DNA of 64,000 nt from Diadophis punctatus similis (lineage: Eukaryota; Chordata; Lepidosauria; Squamata; Dipsadidae), in the NCBI GenBank assembly GCA_023053685.1, contig JALIGW010000002.1, forward strand, positions 165,175,034 to 165,239,033, written 5' to 3'. Under the pieces are notes generated by a model. That model did not search any database, was not told the origin of the DNA, and saw nothing but the letters and a program-made list of their open reading frames with translations. Positions within the stretch are counted from its first letter, which is position 1; each line of letters starts with the position of its first letter. Positions 41,255 through 54,353 of this stretch are shown here, one piece after another. The position numbers were made by a program, and so were the translations under genes.

Positions 41255-44126
41255 TCACCCCGCCTGCCGGAAGAGCCAAGTTTTTATGGCTTTACGGAAG
41301 GCCAGCAGGGTGGGGATAGTCCGGATCTCTGGTGGGAGTTGGTTCCAGAGGGACGGGGCTCCCACAGAGAAGGCTCTCCCCCGTGGCCCCACCAACCGGC
41401 ATTGTTTGGCCGATGGGACCCGGAGAAGGCCCTCTCTATGGGATCTAACCGGTCGTAGGGAGGTATGTGGTAGGATGCGGTCCCGAAGGTAACCTGGCCC
41501 TGAGCCATGTAGGGCTTTAAAGGTCAAAACCAACACCTTAAATTGCGACCGGAAACTAATTGGCAACCAATGCAGCTGGCGAAGGATAGGTGTTACGTGG
41601 GTGTATCTCGGTACACCCACTACAGCTCGCGCAGCTGCATTCTGTACCAGTTGGAGTCTCCGGATGCTCTTTGAGGGTAGCCCCATGTAGAGCGTGTTAC
41701 AGTAGTCTAGCCGTGAGGTGACAAGGGCATGAGTGACTGTGAGCAAAGCCTCCCTCTCCAAGTAGGGTCGCAATTGGTGCACAAAACGAATTTGTGCAAA
41801 GGCCCCTCTAGCCACAGCTGAAAGATGTTGCTCCAATTTTAGCTGTGGATCTAGGAGGACACCCAAATTGCGGACCTGTTCTGAGGGAGTCAATTTTTCT
41901 CCCCCGAGAACCAAGGAGGGACAGTCGACATAGTCCTTGGGGGGAAATATCCAGAGCCACTCAGTCTTGTCTGGGTTGAGCCTGAGTCTATTCACTCCCA
42001 TCCAGACCCTCACATCGTCCAGGCAGCGGCACATTACATCAACTGCTTCACTGAACTGACACGGGGTGGAGATGTACAACTGGGTATCGTCAGCATACTG
42101 CTGATACCTCACCCCGTGTCGTCGGATGATCTCACCCAGCGGTTTCATGTAAATGTTAAACAGGATGGGTGAGAGGACCGAGCCCTGTGGCACCCCGCAA
42201 GCCAGGGGCCTAGGGGCTGACCTCTGTCCTCCTGTCAACACCGACTGCGTCCTATCAGAGAGGTAGGAGGAGAACCACCGTAAAACAGTGCCTCCCACTC
42301 CCATCTCCCCAAGACGACGCAGAAGGATACCATGGTCAATGGTATCAAAAGCCGCTGAGAGGTCAAGTAACACCAGGATGGAGGAATGACCCCCATCCCG
42401 GGCTCGCCAGAGATCATCCATCAGCGCGACCAAAGCAGTCTCCGTACTGTAGCCACGCCTGAAACCCGATTGGAAGGGATCCAGATAATCAGTATCCTCC
42501 AATAGCCGCAGGAGTTGGAGCGACACCACTTTCTCAACAACTTTACCCAAGAAGGGTAAGTTGGAGACTGGACGGAAGTTCTTTAAATCCGCTGGGTCCA
42601 GGGAAGGCTTCTTGAGGAGGGGCCTCACCACCGCAGCTTTTAAGGGCTGCGGGATGGACCCCTCTCTCAAAGATGCGATCACAACAGCCTGGAGCCAGCC
42701 GCGTGTCACCTCCCTGCTGGCCGAAACCAGCCAGGAGGGGCACGGGTCCAATAAACAAGTGGAGGCGCTCATCGCTCCTATGGCCTTGTCTACATCATCA
42801 GGAGTGACAGGCTCAAACTCGTCCCATATTAAAGGACTAAGACTCGCCCCCGTCATCTTGGCCTGCCCTGTCCAAATGGAGTCCAGGTCTGTCCAAATCT
42901 GAACGACTTTATCCGCCAGAAACAGAAAATTCCTCAGCTCTGCCCTGCAAGGGATCTTCAGCTCCCTCCTTGGCTAGAAGGGAGCGAGTCACCCTAAACA
43001 GGGCGGCTGGGCGGGAGTCGGCGGACGCAATAAGGGCGGAAAAATGCGCACATTTTGCCGCCCGTATCGCCACTAAGTAAGACTTAATGCAAGTTCTTAA
43101 AAGTGTCCGGTCAGACTCAGCTTTACTGGCTCTCCATCGTCGCTCTAGGCGTCTCTTTTGGCGCTTCATCTCCCGGAGCTCCTCAGTAAACCAAGGAGCC
43201 CTCCGGGATCCGCTGCCCCAGAGAGGCCGCAAAGGCGCAATCCGATCTAAAGCCCCCGTTGCCGCCTGATTCCAGGCGGTCACTAGAGCCTCAGATGAAT
43301 CGTGTACCATGGAGTCAGGTATTTCCCCAAGTTCCCTCTGAAATCCTTCAGATTCCATTAGGCGCCTGGGGCGGAACCACTTAATCGGTCCCGCCTCCTT
43401 GCGGTGGAGGAGTGGTGCCATGAAATCCAACCTCAGAAGGAAATGATCTGACCACGACAAGGGTGCTGTGACTAAACCCCTCAGCCTCAGATCATCTCTC
43501 CACTGCCCCGAGAGAAACACAAGGTTGAGCGTGTGACCCCCCTCATGAGTCGGACCCTGAACTACTTGGGTTAGGTCCATGGTTATCATGGAAGCCATGA
43601 ACTCCTGGACTGCCTCCGAGGTTTCGCCGGGCGATGGCAGGTTGAAGTCCCCCAGCACCATCAACCTGGGGAACTCAATCGCCAGCCCTGCTACCGCCTC
43701 GAGCAGAACAGGCAGGGCCTTTGCAACGCAGCTAGGAGGCAAGTACGTTAGCAGAAGGCCCACCTGAACCCCTAAGTCCAACTTCAGAAGGAGCATCTCA
43801 CATCCAACAATCTCTGGGGCGGGGCTCCTTCGAGGATTTAGGTTCTGGCGAGCTATAATTGCCACTCCTCCACCCCTTCCCTGGGGTCGCGGCTGGTGCT
43901 GAACTGAGAACCCGTCCGGGCACATCTCGGAGAGGGGAACCCCCCCCCCCTCCTGGCCAAGCCAGGTCTCAGTAATACATGCCAGGTCCGCCCCCTCTTC
44001 CAGGATTAAATCCCATACAAGGGGGGCCTTGTTATTAATCGACCTGGCATTCAACAGCAGCAGCTTGAGCCCGGGGCCCTGACATCCCTGGTTACCAGGT
44101 ACTCGGGCTGAGCTAGATGGAACCAC
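41255..44126 (-). pseudogene. L2 ORF2 protein (APE endonuclease + reverse transcriptase), one frameshift
   Basis: The first part (44126-42909) holds the APE-like endonuclease: LNARSINNK, CITETWLGQE (catalytic Glu), VLGDFNLPSP and WSDHFLLRLDF. The second part (about 42925-41255) holds the reverse transcriptase: NFRPVSNLPFLGKVVEKVVS, LLDLSAAFDTIDHGILLRRL, CGVPQGSVLSPILFNIYMKP, YADDTQLYIS, then the L2 C-terminal block ending LFRQAG. One extra base in the A4 run at 42926-42929 (+ strand) shifts the frame between the domains; otherwise the roughly 950-codon frame is open. In a live element this protein nicks DNA and reverse-transcribes the element RNA. Confidence 0.88.
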
Positions 44127-44503
44127 ACCAGAGGGGCCAGAACAAGGAATCGCTTGAAGATAGCGACTTCTCGTTCCCCGAGAGCGGCCTACCCCCTGCT
44201 CCCGCCGTACCTACCTCTCCCTATAATGACCTTAATGCTCCCGTCCCCCCTCACACCAGAGATCCCCTCCCCCCCAACTGGTCCCCCTCTCTCCCAGCAG
44301 GCCATGCATACCAGTCATACTGAGCCTGGGGATGGACTGAAACCCCCCTCCACTTCTGTTTCCACACTCAGCAGAGGGGGGCAAAGACCCAATCCCCAGC
44401 TCACTCATTCTACCACTGTCAGTCACACAATCTCTATCACCCAATCATAACACATTCATAGCCCAAACCATTAATAAAATCACAATACTTCCGGGGGTTA
44501 AAA

Positions 44504-44974
44504 TCAATAAGAGCAGTAGGAGGCAGATGCAGGCAACCTCCAAACCCGGTATAGCTTAGTTCTTAATATTGCCTTAATCTCAGTCTTGTTGTTATTTTTT
44601 GTGTATCCAAAATCCGTTGCCTCTGCTGCAGCAGTAACAATGTCCAACAGCTGCCCCCGTGATGGTAGAGGGAAAACTGAGTCCCGTTTAGCATTAAGGG
44701 GGATCGTTTGAAAGCCAGGCCCATTCCCTCGCCTAGCAGAATGTTGTCCCAGGCTTGGTTGCCGCCAATACTGCGGGTTATAACGGAGGAGTTGAAGATC
44801 TGAAATCCAAACGCCGTATGATGTTGGTCTAATGTCCTGGTGGCCCGCCTGGAAACCAGGCCACTCCAGTCTCTGGGGGGTTCTTTCCGAAGGGCCTCTC
44901 GTCACCAAGATGACAAGCAACGACATCGAGATGGCCGTCCCAGGTGCCAATCTTGTCCGACTCATCTGCAACAA
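44504..44974 (-). pseudogene. Possible L2 ORF1 remnant
   Basis: A 156-codon minus-strand frame upstream of ORF2 within the L2 element. It contains ILVTRGPSERTPQRLEWPGF and a downstream TAAAEATDFGYTKNNNKTEI stretch. L2-clade elements often carry a short ORF1. I recognise no domain, so it may be a chance frame in the leader. Confidence 0.3.
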
Positions 44975-45567
44975 GTCCGAACCTCAGCTCTTATCTCCGG
45001 GAGCCAGTATTCCCAAAAGGGCAGCTTGCCGTAGCAGCGATAAAACCACGGCAAGAAACAACAACACACCAGCGGTAATGATCTTTTACAAGAGAGCCCA
45101 GCCCAAATCTTCGTGGCCGAGAGTCAGCTCCGAGGTTTTTTTTTTTTTTTTCTTAAAGCATAGGAAATCCGTTCAGTATAAATATAAATATAAATACCTG
45201 GGAATTGTCCAATATCCCTTTTTTCTCTCTCCGGGATTGCCACAGATCCCGGCCAACGTTTTCACGATCTCACAAGATGTTAGTTCAGGGAAGCTCTACG
45301 GTTTTTTCTGTGAAGTTTTGTTTTTCGGAGACGCCATTTTAAAGCGGCGGCGTCTGTCGGAGCTTGGCAATCTCTTTCGACTTCTTAGCCCTCGAATTCG
45401 GGAAAATTCCCTCGTCTGAATAAGCTGGCGTGCGCCCGGGATTCTCCAGTTTTCTTCCGACCCACACTGGATAGAATAAGTTGGGTCAGGAGTCTTTATT
45501 TTGACGAGAGGCAAGCAACGGGAGCGGAGGGCAGTTCTCTTGCAGCCTCTCCGCTTAGCTCCTCCCC

Positions 45568-46123
45568 AGATATGACAAGCATGTTAACACTATTGGCCAG
45601 TCAGATGCAATATATTAGAACTGGCCCAATGAAATATCAGTAACTCTGCTGGCATTGTGTATGTTTTCAAATGTGTAAACAGATAAGGAAGAGGTGCTAT
45701 GCAGCTGTTTTTATGAAAATTCTGAGATGATGGCACAGTTGGGGCATTTCTTATCTGGCATGGTTGGAAACTGAGACTTCATCTCCTACACAAAGCATAG
45801 GATCTCTGTTTTCTAACCCACATGGCTTGTTGAAGTCAGCTTGCTCATTGAATTAAAACAGTTGCACAGCCTGCAGCGGTATATTGAAATTTTTAGGATT
45901 GTAAAGATAAATCATATACAAAGTTAGCTGCAGCAAATAAACTGAAATTGCTTTTTTTAGATACCCATCAGTTGAAATGGATTGGTATTGGTCAGAAGAT
46001 CCTACCATTTACTGCCCAGAATATGAAAAACAAAGTAGAGTCATAATCAGAAAGGATATAGTAAAAACAGTATTCTGGTACAATGTATTCAATGAGCAAA
46101 TAGTATCAATTAGACTTGGTTTA
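45568..46123. other. Intron 1, no recognised feature
   Basis: Non-coding DNA between the L2 and a hAT MITE. Confidence 0.35.
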
Positions 46124-46131
46124 GATTAGAC

Positions 46132-46415
46132 CAGTGATGGCGAACCTTTTTTCCCTCGGGTGCCGAAAGCGCGTGCGCTATCATGCACGTGCAAGTGCCT
46201 ACACCCATAATTCAATGCCTGGGGAGGGTGAAAATGCCCCCCAGAGGCCCTCCGGAAGCCTAAAATGCCCTCCTAGAGCCTCCGCGTGAGCCAAAAAGCC
46301 AGCTGACCGACCCACACATGCACGCTGGAGCTGAGCTAGGGCAATGACTCACGTGCCGGCAGATATGGCTCCACGTGCCACCTGTGGCACGCGTGCCATA
46401 GGTTCGCCATCACTG
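46132..46415 (+). mobile_element. hAT MITE, CAGTGATGGCGAACC family, copy 4
   Basis: A 284-bp, shortest copy, with ends CAGTGATGGCGAACCTTTTT and CATAGGTTCGCCATCACTG. Flanking GATTAGAC and CATTAGAC differ at one base. Confidence 0.88.
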
Positions 46416-46816
46416 CATTAGACAGTTCAATTAGACAGTTGTTTAATGTATTAATGATTTTGGTAATGATTTTGTAGTAGTGAATAGTTTCTGCCTTTTA
46501 GGATTAACTATCAATAGTAAAGGAACTGAGAGACAAGAAATAGGTTGCAGACTAGCATTGAACAGCACAGCAATAAAGACCTTGGAAAATATATTCAGAT
46601 GGTGTTGATGTGTCTATTCCTACAAAGATTAGAATCGGGAAAGCAATGAATGGTTTTCCTGTAACGCTATGAGGTTGGGCTCTGAAGAAGCAGAATAAAA
46701 GAAATATTGATGCTTTTGAACTTTGCTATTGGAAAAGAAACAAATTGTAGCACAACTCAATCCAGAGTTTTAACTCTAGGCACAAATGATCAGGCTCAAA
46801 TTATCATGTTTTAGGA

Positions 46817-47493
46817 CAGTGATGGCGAACCTTTTTTGGCTCGGATGCCAAAAGGATGTGCACGCGTGCAAAAGTGTGCATGTGCATGCCCACACCCATA
46901 ATGCAATGCCCTGCGCATGTGCACAACCTCCCTGTACTCCCCCCCCCGCGCGCATGCGCACAGGCCTCACTGAAGCCTCCGGACTTCCAGTAGCCCGTTG
47001 AGCTGTTTCTCACTCTCCCCAGGGTTCAGGAAAGCCTCCTGAAGCCTGGAGATGGCGAAAATGGCCCAACAATCGATCTGGAGCTCTGTTATCAGCTCCA
47101 GAGGCCTTTCCTAAAGGCCTTTCCTGAAGGCCTCTCTAGCCGATAACAGAGCTCCAGGTCGTTCCGGAGCTCTGTTATCGACTACACAGACCTTCAGGAA
47201 AGCCTTCCCGGCTGCAGAAGAAATGGGCCGAGATGTGAGAGGCCTGGCTGCAACTGTCCAAAGCCGAAGAAGTTCCTGAAGACTTCTGACAGCAAAAAGG
47301 AGGCAGAGGGTGAACACACAAGTTGGGCTGTTTTCACCATGGAGAAAGCGAAAACAGCCAAAAAGAAGGCCAAATATCAGCTGGCCAGTGCGCGCATGTG
47401 TGCTGGAGCTGACAAAGGGCAATGCCTCGCGTGCCCTCAGATATGGCTTTGCGTGCCACCTGTGGCACCCGTGCCATAGGTTCACCATCACTG
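46817..47493 (+). mobile_element. hAT MITE, CAGTGATGGCGAACC family, copy 5 (677 bp)
   Basis: Perfect 8-bp duplications TTTTAGGA (46809-46816 and 47494-47501). The interior is longer than in other copies and contains nested inverted repeats around GGAGCTCTGTTATC (47090-47185). Confidence 0.9.
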
Positions 47494-47501
47494 TTTTAGG
47501 A

Positions 47502-48500
47502 CATTATTCTAATACCTAGTTTTCTTGAGAAGTTCATAGTGCTGGGAAATTAGGGAAGGAAAGAAAAGATGAGAATCTTCAAGAACAAGATGGATGGACT
47601 CCGTTACAAGAGCAATGTTGGAAGACCAGCAGGGCCAAATTAAGGACAGATCACCCTGGAGATGGTCTATATATATATGTCACTAAGAGTTAGCACTAGC
47701 TTGATGGCACATACTGACTTGATCAAAGTCCCTGAGGTCATCTCCAAAAGATTTAGGCAAACTAATTCCTATTTTGATAACAATACTATTAGTTCATGCT
47801 GCTTCCTAATTTCCCTTAAGAAGACCCCTTCTCTTCTTGAAGAGTAAATTGTTACTGGAATGAGCCCACCACTTCAAAAGTGGAGGAAGAAGAGATATAT
47901 TATTTGTCGATTCTTTTTCCTTTGCACTAAGTTGCTGGAGCGACCCTTTTTTCTTTGACAGCTCTGTTACAGTTGGACAAATTCCATTTGCATTTCTCCA
48001 GCAGTCCAACTTGTCATTTTGGACGGGTTTTTTTTTCTTTCAGCTTCCCCCCCCCCCCTAGTTTTATTTCCCTCAATATGTCAAAGAAAATCTCTGTATG
48101 GAACAATCTGCTTGCCAGCTGTTTGTCTAAAAGGCTCTTTTTCTTCCCCCTTTAGAGACAGAAACTGAAACAAGAGACTGTTTAACATAGCAAAGGCATC
48201 TTTTAAAATCAAATATCCGTGCTGTTCTTAATTTTTTTTCCCCTGCCTCTACATGGGTGAAGATTCTTGAAGGATGAAAATATATACGATTGCACAAAAA
48301 TAAATATAATTTGTTGTTACAATTAACTTTTTTGCACATAAGTGTTGATAATTACATGGGAATTTACTAAATGGGGAGCAGATATATTTTATGCCAGTTT
48401 CAACTTCTGAGTTGCCTTCAAGGGCAACCACATGCAGCATGAATTGTACTAGTTTAGCCAAAATGTGACAAAAGCACAAATCGCTCTCTTCAACAATATT
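47502..48500. other. Intron 1, no recognised feature
   Basis: Non-coding. A C9 run occurs at about 48050. Confidence 0.35.
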
Positions 48501-48729
48501 AATAGCAATAGCACTTAGACTTATATACCGCTTCATAGTGCTTTCCAGCCCTCTCTAAGCGGTTTACAGAGTTCAGCATATTGCCCCCAACAATCTGGGT
48601 CCTCATTTTACCCACCTCAGAAGGATGGAAGGCTGAGTCAACCTTGAGCCGGTGAGATTTGAACAGCTAAACTGCTGAACTAGCAGTAGCCTGCAGTGCT
48701 GCATTTAACCACTGTGCCACCTCGGCTCC
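48501..48729 (-). mobile_element. Sauria-type SINE, copy 5
   Basis: It starts AATAGCAATAGCACTTAGAC and ends CCACTGTGCCACCTCGGCTC (tRNA-like head on the minus strand). Nearly full length. Confidence 0.8.
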
Positions 48730-50115
48730 TGGTTGGGGACAGACAGTGGACAACTTGACCCTGGGCCAGAGAGGAGAAGTGATAGAAGTCGTGATCTAGG
48801 ACTTGATGACCATAAAAGATTGAGTGAGACATAAAGGCTGCAGTTGTATCCCAGCAAGACAGAGAAAGAAACCCACTGGTTCCAAGGATTTTCCATCTAT
48901 TCCTCCCGATGGAATCATGCTACCCTAGAAAGAACTGTGTGCAATTTGAGATCTCTCCTCTGCTCGCAATTCCTACTGGAACAGCAGTAAAGGTGTTTGT
49001 TGAGCTTTGACTGGTCCACTGTCAATGCCACTCTCTGCCAATCATTCTCTCTCAGCCTAACCCACCTCACACGATTGTTGCTTTGGGGGAAAATAGGAAT
49101 AGGGTAGAGTATTAGGTATCTTTGCCACCTTGAGTTATTTATAAAGAATAATAAAGGTGGAATAAAAGCCAAATAATCTAACAATCAAAATTTAGTTTCT
49201 AGGGACTTTCAGCTATATTCATGTGATTGGTATTAAGTGTATCGCAATACTTTCTCTCCCAGACAATCTTTCAAGACCATGTGTGGGACTCTGCAGTCTT
49301 TACACAAAGGAAGCAATTAGAAATGTGACCTGTTGCCCTTTATAAAACAGCTATTTCTGTCTAAGGATTGCGTCACTCAGTATCAGGGTCTCTCCCACTG
49401 CAAAGGTGTGTGTTCACTGTGAGATGATCTAACTTGGAGCAGAGTAATCCCCTTGGTGGTGTCCATTGTTTTTCTTTCCACAACTGACATGGGCTGAAGA
49501 GTTTTTCCTGTGCTGGAGTTGACCCAAGAAACTCTGGTGCTTAATAAAGCATTTTTAATCAGCATATTTTCAGCAAAAAAACCCACTGTTGAAGTCATTC
49601 TATTACTGTGTTCCTCTAGGATCAAATGTTGCTGAAGGAAGAGGTCGCCTTGTCAGGGTGTAATTTATTTCTGTTGGCCTCAGTCTTTTAGTAAAGAAAC
49701 CATGGCAGTATAATTCATCACTTTTTATTGGTCTGCCTGCTTGCTAGGAGTATAGTGACCTAGCAAGCAGGCTAAAAGCCCACTCCGTTTCCTGGAATAA
49801 TTTATAAAATGAATAATTATTATTATACCAGCCAGAAACCTAGTTAAGCCATTTGTAGAAGAACATCATGGCTGCCATCCAAATACCTACTTGAAGCATA
49901 CCCATAGGCTAAAATGGGCCCTGTGAGACCGTTTGTAAATAATCAGCTCCTCTTTTTTAATGGCCTTTGCTATGCTGTAGGGATTGCTGTGATCAAAATG
50001 GAAATTCAAAGCTATCTTAGACACACAGATCTGTCTGTCCAGTTCCTTGGATCTTGTCCGGGGTATGGTAAAATTCAGTTCGTTTCATTCAGATGGAAAA
50101 TACCATATGAGAACG
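48730..50115. other. Intron 1; one short hairpin
   Basis: Unique DNA. A 14-bp perfect inverted repeat (GCCTGCTTGCTAGG / CCTAGCAAGCAGGC) separated by about 10 bp lies at about 49735-49773. Nothing else was recognised. Confidence 0.4.
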
Positions 50116-50123
50116 GTCTAAGA

Positions 50124-50310
50124 CAGTGGCCTCCAACCTTTTGGGCACCAGGGACCAGTTCCATGGAGAGAGGTTTTTCTGCGGACCCAGGGGGCGTGGT
50201 TTCATGTGTTGCCTGCATCCCATGGATGGGGCTTCGTTTGTTTCCGCGGACCGGTTTCTGGCATGCTGCGGACCGGTGCCGGTCCACGGACCAGGGGTTG
50301 TAGACTCCTG
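50124..50310 (+). mobile_element. hAT MITE, CAGTGGCCTCC...GACTCCTG family, copy 2
   Basis: 187 bp, the same family as 3846-4033: CAGTGGCCTCCAACCTTTTG at the left, TTGTAGACTCCTG at the right. Flanking GTCTAAGA and GTCAAAGA differ at one base. Confidence 0.8.
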
Positions 50311-50468
50311 GTCAAAGATGCTTCGTATTTTTTTGTGCAAAGTGTATTTGTGTATTTTCTCATCTCTATAAAGTGACACAGATTGGAAAGGAATGCATGT
50401 CTTTAGAATGATTACCTCTTTAAATAATTTGACTGTGTTTCTATTACAGTAAATATGTACTCATATTA

Positions 50469-50664
50469 CAATGGGGAAAAAGTATTTAGTCAGCCACCAA
50501 TTGTGCAAGTTCTCCCACTTAAAAAGATGAGAGAGGCCTGTAATTGACATCATAGGTAGACCTCAACTATGAGAGACAAAATGAGAAAACAAATCCAGAC
50601 AATCACATTGTTGTGATTTGGAAAGAATTTATTTGCAAATTATGGTGGAAAATAAGTATTTGGT
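50469..50664 (+). repeat. Tc1-like terminal inverted repeat, left
   Basis: Inverse of 51866-52059. Contains CAGCCACCAATTGTGCAAGT and, at the inner edge, GGTGGAAAATAAGTATTTGG. Confidence 0.92.
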
Positions 50665-50832
50665 TACCTACAAACAAGCAAGATGTCTGGCTCTCACAGA
50701 CCTGTAACCTCTTCTTTAAGAGGCTCCTCTGTCCTCCACTCATTACCTGTATTAATGACACCTGTTTGAATGTGTTATCAGTATAAAAGACACCTGTCCA
50801 CAACCTCAAACAGTCACACTCCAAACTCCACT

Positions 50833-51847
<1,015 letters not shown>

Positions 51848-51865
51848 GATGAACTTTTGATATTG

Positions 51866-52059
51866 ACCAAATACTTATTTTCCACCATAATTTGCAAATA
51901 AATTCTTTCCAAATCACAACGTGATTGTCTGGATTTGTTTTCTCATTTTGTCTCTCATAGTTGAGGTCTACCTATGATGTCAATTACAGGCCTCTCTCAT
52001 CTTTTTAAGTGGGAGAACTTGCACAATTGGTGGCTGACTAAATACTTTTTTCCCCACTG
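51866..52059 (-). repeat. Tc1-like terminal inverted repeat, right
   Basis: Reverse complement of the left repeat. Ends TTCCCCACTG next to the TA target. Confidence 0.92.
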
Positions 52060-52061
52060 TA

Positions 52062-53218
52062 TATGGTAATATGTAGATATAAATAGTGTATGTTTACTCA
52101 TATTTCTTTGCCATTCTAGTGATGTTTCCTAATACCAGCTCACACAATTGGCCAAACTGGTAATCCAGCACGTAACGAGCATTGTATTTTGTACTGCAAT
52201 GTCATCATCTACATCAGAAGGTCAGCTTGTGAGATATATGCATCCTAGTGCATGTGCCCCTTTGGTTGGTACTCTTGAATAAATGCTCATGGTGTGATTA
52301 GTTTCTCACCCACCCCACCCCCGTTACTCAAATGGAATTCTCAAAATGCCGATGGTGTGAATCAGCCTACAATTTCAGCCTGCATGAAATATATACTGAA
52401 TCGGTAATTGAAGAGCTTTCAAGAAAAACCCTCCCCTCCCATTTTTTCCCTGTAATTTCTTTCCAAGAACTCACAATAACGTGCTCAAGAATGCTGAGGC
52501 GCTCTCTAGCTAAAAAAAAAAGGGCTCCCTCCCCTTCCAAAGGAATCCCAGGATGCACTTGGTTCACAGAAATGCCTGTTGCAAAGCAGCCAATGTGATG
52601 ACATCATGCAGGCCTTTGGCCCCCGTGGAGGTTGGCTTGCTAAGCATTCAATAGCGTTTCAGTAATGGATAGTCTCTGGCAGACTGCCCTGGAGGGAATG
52701 AGAATATTCCATTGGTCTGGGAAAGCCTGTATCAGTTGCTGCCTTTCCTTTCTCATGAGTCTTTAATCAGATTTATGGAAACCGCTTTTAGGGGCAGATT
52801 TTATTTAAAGCTAAGAACAGTGAAAATGAACCTGGGAAAATAAACACTCGCAATATACAGACATGCACAAGAGAAAAAATGGGAAAGGAAAGGAGGCAGA
52901 AAACAGTTGAACCCTTGGGGAGGGGATTTTTTTTTAAAATTAAGTATTTTCTTTATTATTCTTTTTGGTTTGCAGTGCTTTAGAAGCAAAGCTCAATCAC
53001 TTCTCCTGAAATTGAGTTTTTATTCGAGAATGTTTCCTGTCTCCTTTAAGGAACAAAAGCTGCATTTGCACCATATTAAACATAATGTGGTTTGATTGAT
53101 TTTGCATAGCATGTTGCATAAACCCAGCTCATATGTTTTGTTTGCTAAACCATCTTTAAACAAATCATAGTTTATTGTTGTGTTGAACAGAGAAGGAAAG
53201 CAAACATACAACTGATGC
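52062..53218. other. Intron 1, no recognised feature
   Basis: Non-coding unique DNA. Confidence 0.4.
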
Positions 53219-53226
53219 GTGTACAG

Positions 53227-53584
53227 CAGGGGTGTCAAATTCAATTTCATTGAGGGCTGCATCAGGGCTGTGTTTGACCTAGGGGGCGCAGGGTGGGTGT
53301 GGCTAGCTTGACATCACTTGTGTCGGGGGCACTTGTGGTGGCCCGAGCGCTCTGTCAGTGAAAATGGGCTCTTGAGCTCTGTTTTCGGCTGCAATGGCTT
53401 CCTGCAAGTCTCTGCCAGTGAAAACGGAGCTTGGAGGGATCTCCCGTGGCCCTCTCGAGCTACATTTTCTCTGGCAGAGGCACCGCGGGCTGGTCCTTCG
53501 CTGTTTCCAGGGCGGCCCTGTGGGCTAGATCTAAGTACCCCACGGGCCGGAGACGGCCCCTGGGCCTTGAGTTTGACACCAATG
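53227..53584 (+). mobile_element. hAT MITE (CAGGGGTGTCAAATT family), copy 2
   Basis: A 358-bp element starting CAGGGGTGTCAAATTCAATT and ending TTGAGTTTGACACCAATG (diverged). Flanking GTGTACAG and ATGTACAG differ at one base. The interior has GC-rich direct repeats around CTCTGCCAGTGAAAA. Confidence 0.75.
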
Positions 53585-53592
53585 ATGTACAG

Positions 53593-54202
53593 TATACAGG
53601 ATGGATACTTTGTCTTCATGTATACGTAAGGGTGAAAATGGTTCTTGGAGCAGGTGAGTGGAAAGGCTAAAACATTAACAAAGAGTAAGTTATAGGGAGA
53701 AACTTAATCACAGCATCCCAGAGATCAAAGGTGGACATACAGCAGCAGTGCAAGATAGGTGGAAAAAAGTAGAACAATACAAAGGTATGGCATCAGAAGG
53801 TGAAGTTTGCATATCCTAGCAAAAATGTACAATGCATTTCCTGGATGGGGAATTCAGAAGGGATTGTGCTGTCCTCGCAATACAACTGGAAAAATCAACC
53901 ACCCCCACCCCCGAGCATCTCATTTTCCAGCTGTGAAAAACACATAACTAAAAGTGGGCAAAACATTTCAGAATTCAAAAGTCCCACTTTGCGAAATGGC
54001 TGTTTCAAGGACAGAACTGTTTTGAAATGTGAAATGGCTGTTCCAATTGCTTTGGGGGCATTCTGAGCTCAAGAGTCTTCTGAAATGATTAAAGGAACAG
54101 TTTTGCACAAGAAGGGGGGAGGAAATCAAATTCAAAGCAATTAGAATCCAGAAACGTTTTGTACATGATTCTGCGTAGCCAAGCCAGGAGAAGTGGTCTA
54201 GG
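53593..54202. other. Intron 1, no recognised feature
   Basis: Non-coding; nothing recognised. Confidence 0.35.
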
Positions 54203-54210
54203 GTTTAAAG

Positions 54211-54345
54211 GAGAGGTGGGAAACTATGGCCCCTTTATGACTTGTGGACTTCAACTCCCAGAATTCCTGAGCCAACATGGTTGGCTCAGGAATTCTGACA
54301 GTTGAAATCCACAAGTCATAAAAGGGCCTTAGTTCCCCACCCCTG
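54211..54345. mobile_element. Palindromic MITE, diverged relative of the 142-bp family
   Basis: A 135-bp near-palindrome: GGTGGGAAACTATGGCCCCT at the left, AGTTCCCCACCCCTG at the right, sharing the core GGACTTCAACTCCCAGAATT with the 142-bp elements. Perfect 8-bp duplications GTTTAAAG (54203-54210, 54346-54353). Confidence 0.8.
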
Positions 54346-54353
54346 GTTTAAAG

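Larger units (their letters stand above)
41066..45567 (-). mobile_element. Nearly complete L2-clade LINE (about 4.5 kb)
   Basis: Read on the minus strand: a CpG-rich 5' leader (from 45567), a possible ORF1 region, ORF2 with endonuclease (44126-42909) and reverse transcriptase plus C-terminal region (to 41255), a 3' UTR, and an (AATTA)n tail at 41066-41100. It carries a single frameshift in ORF2. The 5' limit is set by the end of GC-rich sequence (GCTAAGCGGAGAGGCTGCAA) and is approximate. No convincing target duplication was seen. The length and open frames mark it as one of the youngest elements here. Confidence 0.88.

Noticed and set aside
49735..49773. 14-bp hairpin as a possible microRNA precursor
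   Set aside because: The stem is too short for a pre-miRNA and shows no flanking stem; left as a minor hairpin.
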